From: Chryseobacterium caseinilyticum
GTDB taxonomy: Bacteria; Bacteroidota; Bacteroidia; Flavobacteriales; Weeksellaceae
Reading direction: 5' to 3'
Assembly: GCF_014837145.1 (NCBI RefSeq)
Contig: NZ_JACYFS010000003.1
Coordinates: forward strand, 101,494 to 165,493
DNA length: 64,000 nucleotides
How positions within the stretch are numbered: position 1 is the first letter of the stretch; each line of letters begins with the position of its first letter. The position numbers were made by a program, and so were the translations under genes. Below the pieces are notes generated by a model that worked only from the letters and a program-made list of their open reading frames with translations, was not told where the DNA came from and did no database searches. Positions 8,901-16,198 of the stretch are shown here, piece by piece.

Positions 8901-9039
8901 TCCTGATCCCAGATATGCGTATGACAACCGAAAACGGTATGACGCTCACAGATTGGTGCGGGAAGATGTAAGTATGACCTCAAGAAAGCCTTATCCGCAG
9001 GAGCATGAAATTGGTTTGCCTAGAAATAAGTTTAAATAA
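5971..9039 (+). CDS. DnaE-type (C-family) polymerase, probably error-prone DnaE2/ImuC-like
   Basis: 1022 aa, shorter than replicative DnaE (about 1160). An N-terminal PHP domain starts at NCHSYHSLRYG, where the first metal His of the usual HxHS is Asn. The palm shows GRGSGANSIVSYCLGIT (near residue 311) and PDFDLDWS (near 348) with two catalytic Asp; the third is in KFDILSQRGLGT (near 484). A helix-hairpin-helix region and an OB-like segment (VKMLAYLISRKH) lie near the C-terminus. The tau-binding tail of replicative DnaE is missing. Linkage to dinB and a LexA-like repressor matches the DnaE2/ImuB mutagenesis cassettes of other bacteria. No imuA is present. The start 17 bases after dinB indicates cotranscription. 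Confidence 0.85.
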   Translation: MFLNCHSYHSLRYGTLSVQELVRQANELGIKELVITDINTVTAIYDFKKECKNVGIKPIAGIEVRKENKLLYIAIAKEFSGIGEVNKTLTAHNCDGIELSEMAPEFKQVFVIYPLSNLPENLKENEFVGIREEELNLLIRPELKKLIPKMVVLHPVTFSTKKEYNLHRILRAIDNNTILSKLNEDDICRKSEYFTSELNLIKSFVHYPEIINNTTEILAECHFEFTYKERGSTENKNKKYYLKSREEDITLLNALAYEGLEKRYGLEDEIARKRVEKELKVIGDLNFSAYFLITWDIVQHSNKMGFMHVGRGSGANSIVSYCLGITDICPLELDLYFERFLNLNRTAPPDFDLDWSWQDRDAMLEYIFTKYGKEYVAFCGTNVEFKYKSIFREVGKAFGLPKEELDILATKSVNEHHSDKIVKQVYEYGKLLEKYPNQRSMHACGILISEEPITNYTALEMPPKGFPIVQFDMYVAEDIGLEKFDILSQRGLGTINDTVKLIKETQGIDVDIRDTTLSKNESVCNEFLAVGKTIGCFYIESPAMRGLLRRLKCEDYITLVAASSIIRPGVAQSGMMREYIFRHNHPDQFEYFHPIFEEHLSDTYGIMVYQEDVLKIAQYFGGLSLGDGDILRRAMSGKGRSLSALQKVKTHFFKSCIAKGHSIELTTEAYRQIESFAGYSFCKAHSASYAVESYQSLYLKVYYPLEFMVSVINNQGGFYRTEVYIHEAKMSGGNIQPPCVNSSDFETSLHEKNIYLGLMLLQNLETKVAHEIVSERQQNGDYISLEDFIRRIAIGIESVQTLIFIGAFRFTGKGKNELLVEARLLLINFKPENRGLMLIEEPPQEYRLPELKRDPFEDAFDELEIIGFPVSSTPFDLLETKYRGSVFVKDLLKNHKKQVKMLAYLISRKHVPTKKGTMFFGTWIDVNGDYFDTAHFPDSLKQYDFQGGGCYLLLGTVEVDYHFPTITIHKMAKMPMIPDPRYAYDNRKRYDAHRLVREDVSMTSRKPYPQEHEIGLPRNKFK

Positions 9040-9043
9040 AATT

Positions 9044-9949
9044 TTAAGATTTCATCAGTTTAAAAAGCAGTCCAAGTTTGTATAAATCGAGATAACGAAG
9101 GCTTTTGTTGCCTTTCAGAAGATTTTTCTCTAATAAGTTTGTGGAAATTTTAAAAAAGAAAATTACTAAATTATTAAAAGGGAAAAAGTTTAATTTTTCG
9201 AATGCTTTTACAAGTTTAATACCTGATATTCTGTTTTTTACAGCATCGGTTTTCAACATCGCAGAAACACTGGCTACAGATTCTTTTACTTTTTCTAAAT
9301 ATACCTCGTTGGCTTCAACATCGTTATTTAAAACCGGATTTTCAATGTGATGAATATTAATGTTTTCAGATTTCAAATCCATCGCAAAAAGTAAGTCTTC
9401 ATAACCGTAATTGCTGTAAGAAACATTAAAAGGTATTTTGTCTAAAACTTTCTTTCTGATCACAAAATTATTGGTCTGAAAACTTAAATAAGGATGAGAT
9501 TTTCTTTCCTCAACCGAAAGATTTTCCCTTTCTACAGCAAATTTCCAGCGTAAAAGATGTTTCTGATCAGGAATTTCTGTGGGAACTTTTCTTCCGCCAT
9601 ACAAAGCGTCGGTAAGAGAATTTTGTGAAAGAAAATTGATGTAATTTCTGAGAAAATTTTCCTGAATTAATTTCCCGTCACAGTCTAAAAAAAGAAGATA
9701 TTCTCCCTGAACATAATTCAAAAAAAGATTCCTGATTTTTGACCTTCCCACATTTTCATCAAGTGGAACAAACACATTTACAACATTTTGAATTTCAGAA
9801 TTTAAACTAAAAAATTGCCTGTCAGAAAAATCATCAATTAAAATAATTTCGGCAGAGAGGTTTTGGCTTTCGATTTCGTTTTTCAATCCGTAAACCAATT
9901 CACGAACATCAAAATTATAAACAGGAATACAGACCGAAAGTTTTATCAT
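9044..9949 (-). CDS. Family 2 glycosyltransferase
   Basis: 301 aa from the ATG at 9949. An upstream ATG at 10000 would overlap the preceding gene and adds a non-homologous stretch. GT-A fold features are KLSVCIPVYN at the N-terminus, ILIDDFSD near residue 37, and LLFLDCDGKL near residue 85, where a D-x-D-like motif binds the metal and nucleotide sugar. NYGYEDLLFAMDL holds the likely acidic catalytic region. The C-terminus is basic and hydrophobic. It lies 5 bases after a GT9 gene in a glycosyltransferase operon, so a role in lipopolysaccharide or surface glycan synthesis is likely. The sugar is unknown. Confidence 0.85.
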   Translation of the reverse strand: MIKLSVCIPVYNFDVRELVYGLKNEIESQNLSAEIILIDDFSDRQFFSLNSEIQNVVNVFVPLDENVGRSKIRNLFLNYVQGEYLLFLDCDGKLIQENFLRNYINFLSQNSLTDALYGGRKVPTEIPDQKHLLRWKFAVERENLSVEERKSHPYLSFQTNNFVIRKKVLDKIPFNVSYSNYGYEDLLFAMDLKSENINIHHIENPVLNNDVEANEVYLEKVKESVASVSAMLKTDAVKNRISGIKLVKAFEKLNFFPFNNLVIFFFKISTNLLEKNLLKGNKSLRYLDLYKLGLLFKLMKS

Positions 9950-9954
9950 TATTT

Positions 9955-10920
9955 TTAAATCTTTTCCACAATCCGCATTACTTTGAGCTCTTCCAGACAA
10001 GCCCAGTCACCGCGGTAGCATTCTTTGTCACCAAAAACAGAGCACGGGCGGCAAGATAAATCCGAAACCTGAACGACATCATTTTCACTTTGTCCGAAGC
10101 CTAAAAATCCCGCCAAAGGATGTGTAGAACCCCAGATTGAGATACACCGTGTACCTACAACGCTTGCCAGATGCATGTTGGCAGAATCCATGGAAATCAT
10201 CAGTTCGAGTTCGGATATTTTTTTTAATTCTTCCGAAAGACTCAGTTTTCCGGCAAGACTTTCTGTATTGGGAATCTGGCTTTCCCATGATTTTAAGGTT
10301 TCTGTTTCACTTTGACCGCCTCCAAAAAAGTAGATTTTATACTTTTGGGCAAGAATTTTTACCAGCTCAAAAGATTTTTCAAGAGGCATCATTTTTCCCT
10401 GATGCTGTGCAAAAGGGGCAAATCCTATTCCCGATTTTTCGGTGGTTAGAGGTCTTAACTGATGTGAAAGTTCGAGCTTAAAACCCATTTCCCTAAAGAC
10501 ATCTGCATATCTTTCAACCGTTAATTTCAACTGCTTTTTATTGAGATTCCAGACGTCTGTAAGATGTTCTTTCTCTTCTTTTCCTTTGTTGATTTTAAAG
10601 ACTTTTAGACCCCTTCGTTTATATATTTTGTCAAGGATTTTTGTACGGATGACATCATGCAGATTAGCGATAAAGTCTGGCTGAAACTCTCGCTGAAGTT
10701 CGTTCGCCAACCGTCTCAATCCGAAAAAGCCTTTATAATCATCAAGATCTACTCCTTTGAATTTAACATTCTGAATATCAGAAAACAAACTCTCAAAATT
10801 ACTTCGGGAAACCATTACAATTTCAACATCAGGATTCTGCTCAAGAAATTCTCTGAATACAGGAACCGTCATGGCAACATCTCCAAATGCGGAAAAACGG
10901 TATGCTAAAATTCTGGTCAC
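9955..10920 (-). CDS. Family 9 glycosyltransferase (heptosyltransferase-like)
   Basis: 321 aa, typical for the ADP-heptose:LPS heptosyltransferase superfamily. The N-terminus RILAYRFSAFGDVAMTVPV is the family's phosphate-binding start (RxxxxGDxxxxxP). The C-terminal domain has MISMDSANMHLASVVGTRCISIWG, corresponding to the conserved D-S-x-x-x-H-x-A nucleotide-binding segment, followed by HPLAGFLGFG. It probably transfers a sugar to the lipid A core. It starts 2 bases after sufE ends and is followed 5 bases later by a GT2 gene. Confidence 0.88.
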   Translation of the reverse strand: MTRILAYRFSAFGDVAMTVPVFREFLEQNPDVEIVMVSRSNFESLFSDIQNVKFKGVDLDDYKGFFGLRRLANELQREFQPDFIANLHDVIRTKILDKIYKRRGLKVFKINKGKEEKEHLTDVWNLNKKQLKLTVERYADVFREMGFKLELSHQLRPLTTEKSGIGFAPFAQHQGKMMPLEKSFELVKILAQKYKIYFFGGGQSETETLKSWESQIPNTESLAGKLSLSEELKKISELELMISMDSANMHLASVVGTRCISIWGSTHPLAGFLGFGQSENDVVQVSDLSCRPCSVFGDKECYRGDWACLEELKVMRIVEKI

Positions 10921-10922
10921 AA

Positions 10923-11342
10923 CTAAGATTTCAACTGATAAGCTACTGCGTAAAATTTAATTTGTTTGGTCATTGCCATTAAACCATTGGCTCTGGATGG
11001 CGAAAGAAATTCCTGAAGACCAATCTCTGAAATAAATTCAAAATCTGAATCCAAAATTTCCTTCGTGGAATGGCCACTGTAAATACTCACTAAAAGAGAT
11101 ACAATTCCTTTCGGCAAAATACCGTCTGAATCTGCATTAAAGAACAGTTTTCCATCTTTAAATTCTGCATCGATCCACACTTTGCTTTGGCAGCCTTTAA
11201 TAAGATTATCATCTCTTTTTTTATCTTCCGCAAGACCTTTCAGTTCTTTTCCGAGATCGATAATGTATTCATATTTTTGCTCCCAATCTTCCAGAAAAGC
11301 AAATTCATCAATGATTTCCTGCTGTTTTTCTTTAATGGTCAT
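10923..11342 (-). CDS. sufE: SufE family sulfur acceptor
   Basis: 139 aa, the normal length. SufE accepts persulfide from the cysteine desulfurase SufS and passes it to SufBC during Fe-S cluster assembly. The acceptor Cys is in LIKGCQSKVW near residue 50. The C-terminal FLSPSRANGLMAM matches the family (SPSRxNG). It is placed between two glycosyltransferase genes, 31 bases downstream of one and 2 bases upstream of the other, away from any suf operon in this window. A -7 promoter element directly upstream suggests some expression of its own. Confidence 0.9.
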   Translation of the reverse strand: MTIKEKQQEIIDEFAFLEDWEQKYEYIIDLGKELKGLAEDKKRDDNLIKGCQSKVWIDAEFKDGKLFFNADSDGILPKGIVSLLVSIYSGHSTKEILDSDFEFISEIGLQEFLSPSRANGLMAMTKQIKFYAVAYQLKS

Positions 11343-11359
11343 TCTATACTTTCTTTATG

Positions 11360-11367
11360 CAAAGATA
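11360..11367 (-). promoter_or_regulatory. -7 element for sufE
   Basis: Minus strand TATCTTTG fits TAnnTTTG, 17 bases before the sufE start codon. A -33 element at the normal spacing is not evident. Confidence 0.4.
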
Positions 11368-11373
11368 CTAAAT

Positions 11374-12471
11374 TTAGAAAAGAAGCGCGTTTTCAACAAC
11401 ATTTAACAGTTTGATTTCTTCTTTTTCCCAGCAAAGAATATCTGCAGCTTTGTTCAGTTCAGACTGATAATTGTTTCGTCCCATATTCAAAACTTTTGTA
11501 ATGGCAAATGCAATGTTTTCAGGTTCATGATTTTCGATGATTTCGCCAACATTAAACTGGTTTTTAATGCCTTCCAATTCAGGCAAACCAGACATAATTA
11601 AAGGAACCCTTGCCTGAATACAGTCTAAGACCTTGTTGGGAAGCGAATAAAAATAACTTTCGCCGCCGTTTTCTTCGATACTCATTCCGCAATCAGCTGC
11701 CAAAGTTATTTTTCTAAGATCATCGGGATGAAGTTTTCCTAAAAACTGAACTTTATCATACAGATTTTCTTTGATTACGAGCTCTTCATATTCTTTTTTC
11801 CGTGGTCCATCGCCGGCAATTTTAAAAATAACATCATCTAAATGGCGCATCGCCAAAATCGCCTTATCAATTCCTCGAAAAGGATTGATTGCTCCCTGAT
11901 ACAAAAGAATTTTGGGATTGTTTTCCGGAATTTCAAAATTAAAATTGATTTTTCTCGGTGCATTTTGCACAACGACAGGTTTGACGCCATATTTTTTGCT
12001 GAACCAATTGGCGTAACTTCCGCTTGCCGTAATCATCAGTTTTATCTTCGGAACCAGTTTCTTTTCTAAAAAGCGCCAAAGTTTTTGTGAAGCCTTACCT
12101 TTAATTGCAGGCATTTCAGAGAATATTTCATGACTGTCAAAAATCAGTGGGACGTTTAATTTTTTTGAAATTAAATAATTCGGAAGCAGAGCATCAAGAT
12201 CATTGGCATATAAAAGAGTATGACTGTCTGCTTTTTGTTTTAAAAGACGGTGTAATTTCCAGTTAAATTCAAAATAAGCAGTTTTCAGGCTTTTAGAAAT
12301 CAAAGGAATTCTGACAAAAGGATATAGTCTTGTCATTTTTTCGGCACCGTTCCAGTCATTCCCTATCAGTTCAATTTCGTAACCATTTTCGTGTAATGTT
12401 TTGCAGATTTTTTCAATCCTCTGATCAGTATATAAGTTGCTGAAAGCTGAAATGATGATTTTCTTTTTCAT
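11374..12471 (-). CDS. Family 4 glycosyltransferase
   Basis: 365 aa from the ATG at 12471; the upstream ATG at 12528 lies inside the preceding gene. The GT-B fold is seen as KIIISAFSNLYTDQRIEKIC at the N-terminus, a donor-binding segment PKILLYQGAINPFRGIDKAI near residue 190, and the E-x7-E-like loop MSIEENGGESYFYSLPNKVLDC near residue 275. The last part resembles the sugar-nucleotide site of GT4 enzymes. It is the second gene of the leftward operon that also holds sufE, a GT9 and a GT2 enzyme. A role in surface polysaccharide or LPS synthesis is inferred. Confidence 0.82.
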   Translation of the reverse strand: MKKKIIISAFSNLYTDQRIEKICKTLHENGYEIELIGNDWNGAEKMTRLYPFVRIPLISKSLKTAYFEFNWKLHRLLKQKADSHTLLYANDLDALLPNYLISKKLNVPLIFDSHEIFSEMPAIKGKASQKLWRFLEKKLVPKIKLMITASGSYANWFSKKYGVKPVVVQNAPRKINFNFEIPENNPKILLYQGAINPFRGIDKAILAMRHLDDVIFKIAGDGPRKKEYEELVIKENLYDKVQFLGKLHPDDLRKITLAADCGMSIEENGGESYFYSLPNKVLDCIQARVPLIMSGLPELEGIKNQFNVGEIIENHEPENIAFAITKVLNMGRNNYQSELNKAADILCWEKEEIKLLNVVENALLF

Positions 12472-12472
12472 G

Positions 12473-12697
12473 CTATTTCTTTTTCCCGATGATAAGGTAA
12501 TAAATCTGCACAAAACAAATAATACCATTGGGAATGATCACAGGCCAAAGCATTCCGCTAAAGATTCCATAGATCACAAAACAGATGCAGCCAATCAGAT
12601 TGACGATTCTTATTTTAGTAAGATCTTTAAGAATGAAGCTTAAAACAATGAAAAAAGAAGCGGCATAGCCTATGTAAGATGCTAATTCTGGGCTCAT
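12473..12697 (-). CDS. Small multi-span membrane protein (YgjV/SemiSWEET-like)
   Basis: 74 aa from ATG 12697 (MSPELASYIGY). A more distal ATG would add seven hydrophobic residues. Three hydrophobic segments are visible: IGYAASFFIVLSFIL, IVNLIGCICFVIYGIF and IPNGIICFVQIYYLI, with short basic loops. The three-helix pattern and the N-I-x-G-x-x-x-F-x-x-Y motif resemble YgjV and single-repeat PQ-loop proteins; a transport role is speculative. Its stop lies 1 base before the GT4 start, so the genes are coupled. Confidence 0.6.
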   Translation of the reverse strand: MSPELASYIGYAASFFIVLSFILKDLTKIRIVNLIGCICFVIYGIFSGMLWPVIIPNGIICFVQIYYLIIGKKK

Positions 12698-12806
12698 GAG
12701 GAAAATTAAGAAAAACAAACTTAGTCATTTTCAATAAGATAAAAAACTAATTTCTGCCATAAAGTCAGACATTGTTTTTTGGTAAAATATTTGTAACTTA
12801 GATATT

Positions 12807-12833
12807 GAATAAATGGCAATGGTGCATTTATTC
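12807..12833 (+). promoter_or_regulatory. Perfect 9-N9-9 inverted repeat before clpC
   Basis: GAATAAATG, nine bases, then CATTTATTC. It ends 2 bases before the first possible clpC ATG and 14 bases before the second. The geometry is that of the CIRCE heat-shock operator, but the sequence is different. It may be an operator or a 5' leader hairpin. Confidence 0.5.
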
Positions 12834-12835
12834 TA

Positions 12836-15379
12836 ATGAGTTATATTATGGATTACAAGTTTTCACAAGGTTTGAGCCAGGTGTTCAAACAAAGCAAGAG
12901 CGAAGCGAGAAGGCTGAAAAGTGAATTTCTAAATACAGAACATCTCCTTTTGGGGATATTAAAAACAGAAAACTCTGCGAAAGAAATCCTTCAAAACCTC
13001 AATGCGGATCTCACACAAATAAGAAGAAAAATTGAAACTTTAAATGCTTCAGGTATCAATCCTCTGTCTGAGGAAGTTCCCAATATTTCGTTTACAAAGA
13101 TGGCCGACCACGCAGTAAAACGTGCCGAGCTGGAGTGCAGACAATACAAAAGCAATGAAATTAATACCGTTCATCTTCTTTTAGGTATTCTTTATAAATA
13201 TGAAGATCCTACATCAAATGTTCTGGGAGCTCACGAAATCGACTATGAGGGTGTTTCTAAAGAATATCAGACAATGCTGAAGAATTCAGGGCAGGCACCG
13301 CAAATGAGTGCTTATGACGATGATGAAGAGAGAGAAGACTTCGAGCAGATGAGAAAGCCAACCGGAAATCTGGGTACAGGTAAAAGCAAAACACCAACAC
13401 TGGATAATTTCGGAAGAGATTTAACATCATTGGCAAGAGACGGAAAATTAGATCCGGTAATCGGTCGTGAGAAAGAAATTGAAAGGGTTTCTCAGATTTT
13501 ATCGAGAAGAAAGAAAAATAATCCTTTGCTGATTGGTGAGCCTGGTGTTGGTAAATCTGCCATCGCTGAAGGTTTAGCCTTAAGAATTCAGCAGAAGAAA
13601 GTTTCCAGAGTTCTCTTTGGTAAAAGGGTAATCACTCTGGACCTTGCGAGTTTAGTTGCCGGTACAAAATACCGTGGTCAGTTTGAAGAAAGAATGAAAG
13701 CCATCATGACGGAACTGGAAAAAAACCGTGATGTGATTTTATTTATTGACGAGCTGCACACAATCGTAGGCGCAGGAAGTTCTACGGGAAGTCTTGATGC
13801 TTCCAATATGTTTAAGCCTGCTTTGGCAAGAGGCGAAATTCAATGTATTGGTGCGACCACTCTTGACGAGTACCGTCAGTATATTGAGAAAGATGGTGCT
13901 TTGGAAAGAAGATTCCAGAAAGTAATGGTAGAACCTACGAATGTGGAGGAAACTATTCAGATTCTAAATCAGATTAAAGATAAATATGAGGATCATCACA
14001 ATGTTGTGTACACCGACGAAGCAATTCTTGCGTGTGTAAACCTGACCTCAAGATATATTACAGACCGATTTTTACCGGATAAAGCGATTGATGCGATGGA
14101 TGAAGCAGGATCCCGTGTTTATATTAAAAACATGAAAGTTCCTACCGAAATCATTGATTTTGAAAAGAAAATCGAAGACATCAAAGAAATGAAGCAGAAA
14201 GCGGTAAAAGCGCAGGATTATCTGGAAGCCAGAAAACTGAAGGATGAAGAAGAGCGTTTGCAGATGGAACTGAATTCTGCTCAGGATCAATGGGATAAAG
14301 ACGTTAAAGAGAAAAAAGAAGTTGTTTCTGAAGAGAGCGTTGCCGAAGTTGTTTCTATGATGAGTGGCGTTCCCGTAACGAAAGTGGGTAAAAACGAATT
14401 GGATAAACTGGCCGGAATGGACAGTAACCTGAACGGAAAAGTAATCGGACAGGAAGACGCTGTGAAAAAGGTAGTGAAAGCTATTCAAAGAAACAGAGCC
14501 GGACTGAAAGATCCAAACAGACCAATCGGAACCTTCATTTTCCTTGGAACAACCGGTGTTGGTAAGACCGAGCTGGCAAAAGTAATGGCCAGAGAACTTT
14601 TCGATTCTGACGAAGCATTGATTAGAATTGACATGAGTGAATACATGGAGAAATTTGCTGTTTCAAGATTGGTTGGTGCGCCTCCGGGATACGTTGGATA
14701 CGAGGAAGGTGGACAATTAACGGAAGCGGTAAGAAGAAAGCCTTATGCAGTTGTTCTTTTGGATGAGATTGAAAAGGCACACCCAGATGTATTCAATATC
14801 CTGTTACAAATTTTAGATGAAGGTCATGTAACTGACAGTTTAGGAAGAAAAATTGACTTTAGAAATACAATTATCATTCTTACTTCAAACATCGGAACCA
14901 GAGATATCAAAGACTTTGGTGATGGTGTAGGATTTGGAACGAATGCGAAGAAAACAAATTCAGATTCAAGAACAAGAAGTACAATTGAGAATGCGCTTAA
15001 AAAGGCATTCGCTCCTGAATTCCTGAACAGAATTGACGATATCGTTATCTTCAACTCTCTTGAAAGAACTGATATTTCTAAAATTATCGACATCGAATTG
15101 GCTAAATTGTATTCAAGACTTGAAAAATTAGGTTATAAAGTAGATTTAACTACCGAAGCCAAAGATTTCATTTCAGAAAAAGGTTGGGACAAAGATTTTG
15201 GTGCAAGACCATTGAAGAGAGCAATTCAGAAATACATTGAAGACTTATTGGCAGAAATGTTGGTAAACAAGCAATTATCTGAAGGCGAAACAGTTACTTT
15301 GGATGTAAATGAAGGTAAAGACGGATTGGAAGGCAAAAGCCAAAAGACTAAAAAGTCTGCTGAGAAATCTCAGTCATAA
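12836..15379 (+). CDS. clpC: ATP-dependent Clp protease ATP-binding subunit ClpC
   Basis: 847 aa Hsp100 unfoldase that feeds substrates to ClpP. Order: double Clp N repeat (residues about 10-150), AAA1 with Walker A GEPGVGKSAIAE near residue 233 and Walker B VILFIDELH, a middle region with a UVR-like coiled coil (AVKAQDYLEARKLKDEEE) that marks ClpC rather than ClpA, and AAA2 with Walker A GTTGVGKTELAK near 571 and the DEIEKAHPDVFNILLQ segment. A Lys/Ser-rich tail ends the protein. The start may be the ATG at 12848 (MDYKFSQG), which leaves the upstream inverted repeat untranslated. It is followed by a terminator. Confidence 0.95.
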   Translation: MSYIMDYKFSQGLSQVFKQSKSEARRLKSEFLNTEHLLLGILKTENSAKEILQNLNADLTQIRRKIETLNASGINPLSEEVPNISFTKMADHAVKRAELECRQYKSNEINTVHLLLGILYKYEDPTSNVLGAHEIDYEGVSKEYQTMLKNSGQAPQMSAYDDDEEREDFEQMRKPTGNLGTGKSKTPTLDNFGRDLTSLARDGKLDPVIGREKEIERVSQILSRRKKNNPLLIGEPGVGKSAIAEGLALRIQQKKVSRVLFGKRVITLDLASLVAGTKYRGQFEERMKAIMTELEKNRDVILFIDELHTIVGAGSSTGSLDASNMFKPALARGEIQCIGATTLDEYRQYIEKDGALERRFQKVMVEPTNVEETIQILNQIKDKYEDHHNVVYTDEAILACVNLTSRYITDRFLPDKAIDAMDEAGSRVYIKNMKVPTEIIDFEKKIEDIKEMKQKAVKAQDYLEARKLKDEEERLQMELNSAQDQWDKDVKEKKEVVSEESVAEVVSMMSGVPVTKVGKNELDKLAGMDSNLNGKVIGQEDAVKKVVKAIQRNRAGLKDPNRPIGTFIFLGTTGVGKTELAKVMARELFDSDEALIRIDMSEYMEKFAVSRLVGAPPGYVGYEEGGQLTEAVRRKPYAVVLLDEIEKAHPDVFNILLQILDEGHVTDSLGRKIDFRNTIIILTSNIGTRDIKDFGDGVGFGTNAKKTNSDSRTRSTIENALKKAFAPEFLNRIDDIVIFNSLERTDISKIIDIELAKLYSRLEKLGYKVDLTTEAKDFISEKGWDKDFGARPLKRAIQKYIEDLLAEMLVNKQLSEGETVTLDVNEGKDGLEGKSQKTKKSAEKSQS

Positions 15380-15403
15380 AAAGTTTAACAAATCAAACAG
15401 TAA

Positions 15404-15432
15404 GGCACCGAAAAACATCGGTGCTTTTTTAT
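15404..15432 (+). terminator. Terminator after clpC
   Basis: GGCACCG and CGGTGCT-type arms around AAAAACAT, followed by six T. It lies 25 bases after the clpC stop. Confidence 0.85.
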
Positions 15433-15462
15433 TTCACAGCATGAACACTAAAATGAATTTCC

Positions 15463-15470
15463 TATTTTTG
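15463..15470 (+). promoter_or_regulatory. -7 element for the two-component operon
   Basis: TATTTTTG fits TAnnTTTG, 16 bases before the response regulator start. No -33 TTTG is seen at 19 bases. Confidence 0.4.
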
Positions 15471-15486
15471 TGAAACAGGAACCTCT

Positions 15487-16194
15487 ATGAAAAAAATAAT
15501 TCTGATTGAAGACGAAACCAGCGTAGTTTCTTTCATTAAAAAAGGACTTCAGGAAAACGGATACGAAATTTCGGTGGCATTTGACGGCCTCACCGGAGCT
15601 AAACTCGTGAAGGAAAACGATTTTGACCTTGTCATTTTAGACATTATGCTTCCTGAAATGAATGGGTTGGAAGTTTGCAAAGAGATCAGAAAAACCAATA
15701 AGCATGTTCCGATATTATTTTTAACGGCACTCGGAACATCTGAAAATATCGTTCTCGGTCTTGAAAGCGGCGGAGACGATTATCTGGTAAAACCATTTAA
15801 ATTTATCGAACTGGTTGCGAGGATAAAATCACTTCTGAGAAGAAGTAACAAAGGTTCGTCGTCAGATTCAGAGGAAGATGATGTGCAAAACGGACATATT
15901 TACCAGTTTTCGGATCTCAGTCTGAATGATTATACCAAAAAAGTAGTCCGTGCAGGAGAAGAAGTTTCGCTTACTTCTACTGAATTCAAATTGCTCCTCT
16001 ATTTTCTGAATAATCCTGAAAAAGTAATTTCCCGTGCAGAAATTCTCGATGCCGTCTGGGGCGTTAATTACGAAATGGGAACCAATGTTGTGGATGTGTA
16101 CGTAAATTATCTCCGCAAAAAAGTAGACACTCAGGAAGACAACAAACTTATTCACACGGTGATCGGGATGGGATATGTTTTAAAAAAAGCTTAA
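15487..16194 (+). CDS. OmpR/PhoB-family response regulator
   Basis: 235 aa. The receiver domain (residues about 1-118) has the acidic pair in IEDE, phosphoacceptor Asp in DLVILDIMLPEMNG near residue 53, Thr in FLTALG and Lys in YLVKPF. A winged-helix DNA-binding domain follows (about 135-233: LTSTEFKLLLYF, VDVYVNYLRKKVD). It is a transcription regulator controlled by the histidine kinase gene 4 bases downstream. Candidate binding repeats lie in front of the UspA-like gene after the operon. The inducing signal is unknown. Confidence 0.93.
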   Translation: MKKIILIEDETSVVSFIKKGLQENGYEISVAFDGLTGAKLVKENDFDLVILDIMLPEMNGLEVCKEIRKTNKHVPILFLTALGTSENIVLGLESGGDDYLVKPFKFIELVARIKSLLRRSNKGSSSDSEEDDVQNGHIYQFSDLSLNDYTKKVVRAGEEVSLTSTEFKLLLYFLNNPEKVISRAEILDAVWGVNYEMGTNVVDVYVNYLRKKVDTQEDNKLIHTVIGMGYVLKKA

Positions 16195-16198
16195 AAAA

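Noticed and set aside
14072..14488. 138-aa ORF antisense to clpC
   Set aside because: Phe/His-rich translation of the complement of the ClpC middle region; no independent support.
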